Assembly (NCBI GenBank): GCA_029056365.1
Contig: JAIDBM010000067.1
Span: 1 to 7,371, forward strand
Source of the DNA: Muribaculaceae bacterium
GTDB lineage: Bacteria; Bacteroidota; Bacteroidia; Bacteroidales; Muribaculaceae
Direction: 5' to 3'
DNA: 7,371 nt
The translations under genes were made by a program, and so were the position numbers. Under the pieces are notes generated by a model, which was given only the letters and a program-made list of their open reading frames with translations, made no database searches and was not told the origin of the DNA. Shown here piece by piece: positions 6,914-7,371 of the stretch (positions are counted from its first letter, which is position 1; every line of letters begins with the position of its first letter).

Positions 6914-6941
6914 TATATTATGGCTACTATTATATTATGGC
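6914..6941 (+). repeat. 11-bp direct repeat duplicating the start region, with a decoy ATG
   Basis: TATATTATGGC occurs at 6914-6924 and 6931-6941, 17 bases apart. Each copy contains an ATG (6920 and 6937). Because 17 is not a multiple of 3, the first ATG reads a different frame, MATIILWQQK, ending at 6952 inside the real gene, whose own start reads MATKII. The arrangement could be a short upstream ORF that overlaps and controls translation of the FtsZ-like gene, or a simple slippage duplication. Confidence 0.55.
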
Positions 6942-7353
6942 AACAAAAATAATACAACATCACGAACAGTTCGACTTCGAGTTGTTCTTTCAAAACATCA
7001 GCCTGCAATATATCGGACTTGACTACCGCGACTATCTGGCTTTTCTGCACGCCGAGGGCGAAAAACATTCATTCATCGGACATGCCGAATGTGACAACCG
7101 TGTGGAAAACGCCATCGGCAACGCCATCGCTTCCGAGCACGGCGCTGATATAATAAACCGTGCTTCAACTGTAATGATCATGATAATCCATTCGTCCAAA
7201 GCCGTGCGCCCGCTGACTATGAATGAAATGCAATACCTCAACGAATTTACCTCCGGATTTTCAAAAGAATGCGAGCTTATATGGGGAATTGCCGAAGATT
7301 CCTCTCTTGAAAATTCCGTAAAGGCAATCGTGTTTGCAAACATCGCCGAATGA
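6937..7353 (+). CDS. stand-alone FtsZ/tubulin T7-loop plus C-terminal domain-like protein
   Basis: This 138-residue protein aligns by eye with the second half of FtsZ only. Residues 24-36 (QYIGLDYRDYLAF) match the FtsZ T7 loop DLINVDFADVRTV, keeping the two synergy-loop aspartates (Asp29, Asp32) but with Gly27 in place of the Asn. Residues about 46-66 (FIGHAECDNRVENAIGNAIA) match the helix after G.g.a.g.nRa..A...A. Residues 74-84 (NRASTVMIMII) match GA.gvlv.i, 91-103 match the dlt..E strand-helix, 112-121 (CELIWGIAED) match the hallmark aniiwG...D, and 127-134 match v.viA. The nucleotide-binding half, with GGGTGTG, is absent, so it cannot bind GTP alone. It might insert into the GTP pocket side of a true FtsZ or tubulin subunit. 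It starts after a 118-base spacer with its own possible regulation and ends with tandem TGA TAA. The family assignment is by pattern only. Confidence 0.65.
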   Translation: MATKIIQHHEQFDFELFFQNISLQYIGLDYRDYLAFLHAEGEKHSFIGHAECDNRVENAIGNAIASEHGADIINRASTVMIMIIHSSKAVRPLTMNEMQYLNEFTSGFSKECELIWGIAEDSSLENSVKAIVFANIAE

Positions 7354-7358
7354 TAAAA

Positions 7359-7365
7359 AGAAGGA
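7359..7365 (+). promoter_or_regulatory. purine-rich ribosome binding site-like sequence for a gene beyond the window
   Basis: AGAAGGA lies 5 bases after the stop codon of the FtsZ-like gene and 6 bases before the window ends. It suggests that another gene starts at or just past the edge and is co-transcribed. No start codon is visible inside the window. Confidence 0.3.
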
Positions 7366-7371
7366 ATATAG

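Noticed and set aside
1..7371. CRISPR array, tRNA, rRNA, transposase or insertion-sequence ends
   Set aside because: I saw no regularly spaced repeats, no tRNA or rRNA-like sequence, no transposase or integrase motifs and no terminal inverted repeats with target duplications.

Overview
The window looks like an accessory (genomic-island type) region of a Bacteroidales bacterium. The taxonomic hints are a FISUMP-domain protein, which is common in Bacteroidetes; mostly weak Shine-Dalgarno sequences with AT-rich spacers; and one perfect match to the Bacteroides -7 consensus (TAnnTTTG). This is inference from sequence style, since no taxonomic marker gene is present.

Layout, with every confident gene on the + strand: bases 1-61 hold no recognisable gene. 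62-751 encodes an AT-rich FISUMP-domain protein without a signal peptide. 752-997 holds a possible small ORF (814-1014) and an inverted repeat. 998-2335 encodes a protein I do not recognise, with a C-terminal part that may be winged-helix-like. 2336-2466 is a control region: a perfect 14-bp-stem terminator-like hairpin flanked symmetrically by two pairs of the octamer TCAGATAG / CTATCTG(A). A tightly packed cluster follows. 2467-3447 is a sigma-70-family-like protein (sigma2 plus two possible sigma4-like segments). 3469-5292 is a predicted pseudokinase fused to an AAA+ ATPase. 5349-5744 and 5734-6165 are two overlapping YbjN-like (secretion-chaperone-like) proteins. 6180-6818 is a vWA protein with an intact MIDAS motif. 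After a 118-base spacer with a strong hairpin and an 11-bp direct repeat, 6937-7353 encodes a small protein that reads as only the T7-loop and C-terminal half of FtsZ/tubulin. The last 18 bases are purine-rich and probably lead into another gene outside the window.

How they may work together (inference): an energy-consuming AAA+ remodelling engine with a built-in pseudokinase sensor, a metal-dependent vWA adaptor, two YbjN-type chaperone/adaptor proteins and a sigma-like regulator form one operon, resembling AAA+/vWA partnerships such as MoxR-vWA and Mg-chelatase. The FtsZ half-protein immediately downstream could be a partner or an effector acting on the cell's own FtsZ. I do not recognise this exact combination as a named system, and it is the most interesting thing in the window.
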